Positions 37,092-37,108 of a stretch of DNA of 37,108 nt are shown here, one piece after another (position 1 is the first letter of the stretch; every line of letters starts with the position of its first letter). The notes beneath the pieces were generated by a model that did not search any database, was not told where the DNA came from, and was given only the letters and a program-made list of their open reading frames with translations. Both the position numbers and the translations under genes were made by a program. Source of the DNA: Gammaproteobacteria bacterium (GTDB lineage: Bacteria; Pseudomonadota; Gammaproteobacteria; Pseudomonadales; Pseudomonadaceae); assembly GCA_018826895.1 (NCBI GenBank), contig JAHJYA010000116.1, positions 1 to 37,108 of the forward strand, read 5' to 3'.

Positions 37092-37108
37092 GGGAGGCGT
37101 CGCCTCCC
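37092..37108 (+). terminator. possible terminator hairpin at the window end
   Basis: GGGAGGCG and CGCCTCCC are complementary around one base, 11 bases after the transporter stop. The sequence ends before any U-run could be seen. Confidence 0.5.

Overview
The window is 37.1 kb of GC-rich DNA from a Pseudomonas chromosome. The gene order (rpoD, dnaG, rpsU, tsaD, plsY, folB, folK, cca, a prkA/yeaH/spoVR group, glpE, apaH, apaG, rsmA, pdxA, surA, lptD, amgK, murU, djlA, then a two-component system and an ABC transporter) is, from memory, that of the PA0576 to PA0606 region of P. aeruginosa PAO1. The REP repeats are also of the Pseudomonas type. The species cannot be named from this alone. There are 31 protein genes. 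I see no tRNA, rRNA, CRISPR array, prophage or transposase gene, and no gap without a gene is longer than 300 bases.

Layout. (1) 1-3721, minus strand: the macromolecular synthesis cluster rpsU-dnaG-rpoD, with rpoD cut by the window edge. (2) 3931-7870: tsaD, plsY, folB-folK and cca. (3) 8077-12938, minus: prkA-yeaH-spoVR, a stress and stationary-phase kinase group. (4) 13220-21406, minus: lptD-surA-pdxA-rsmA-apaG-apaH-glpE, covering outer-membrane biogenesis, vitamin B6, rRNA methylation and Ap4A hydrolysis. (5) 21532-23989, plus: amgK-murU (MurNAc recycling) and djlA. (6) 24204-25193, minus: a DUF3530 hydrolase-like protein. (7) 25314-32816, plus: an AgtSR-like two-component system followed by an AgtABCD-like ABC importer, probably for 4-aminobutyrate/5-aminovalerate. 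(8) 32911-37080, plus: a PAS-type sigma-54 activator, an iron-type alcohol dehydrogenase and a membrane transporter that I cannot assign to a substrate.

The most unusual signals lie between genes. Region 4 carries two copies of a TA-flanked miniature inverted-repeat element. One copy (14371-14639) landed exactly in what must have been a TAATG stop/start overlap between apaG and apaH: it now supplies the apaG stop codon and everything upstream of the apaH ATG. A different palindromic 141-bp element ends on the base next to the spoVR stop codon. A REP arm supplies the last codons and stop of cca. In region 8, a good sigma-54 promoter (GG-N10-GC) with upstream inverted repeats sits between the activator and the dehydrogenase. 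These three genes therefore look like a self-contained regulated catabolic unit of unknown substrate, and they are the best candidate for an undescribed system.
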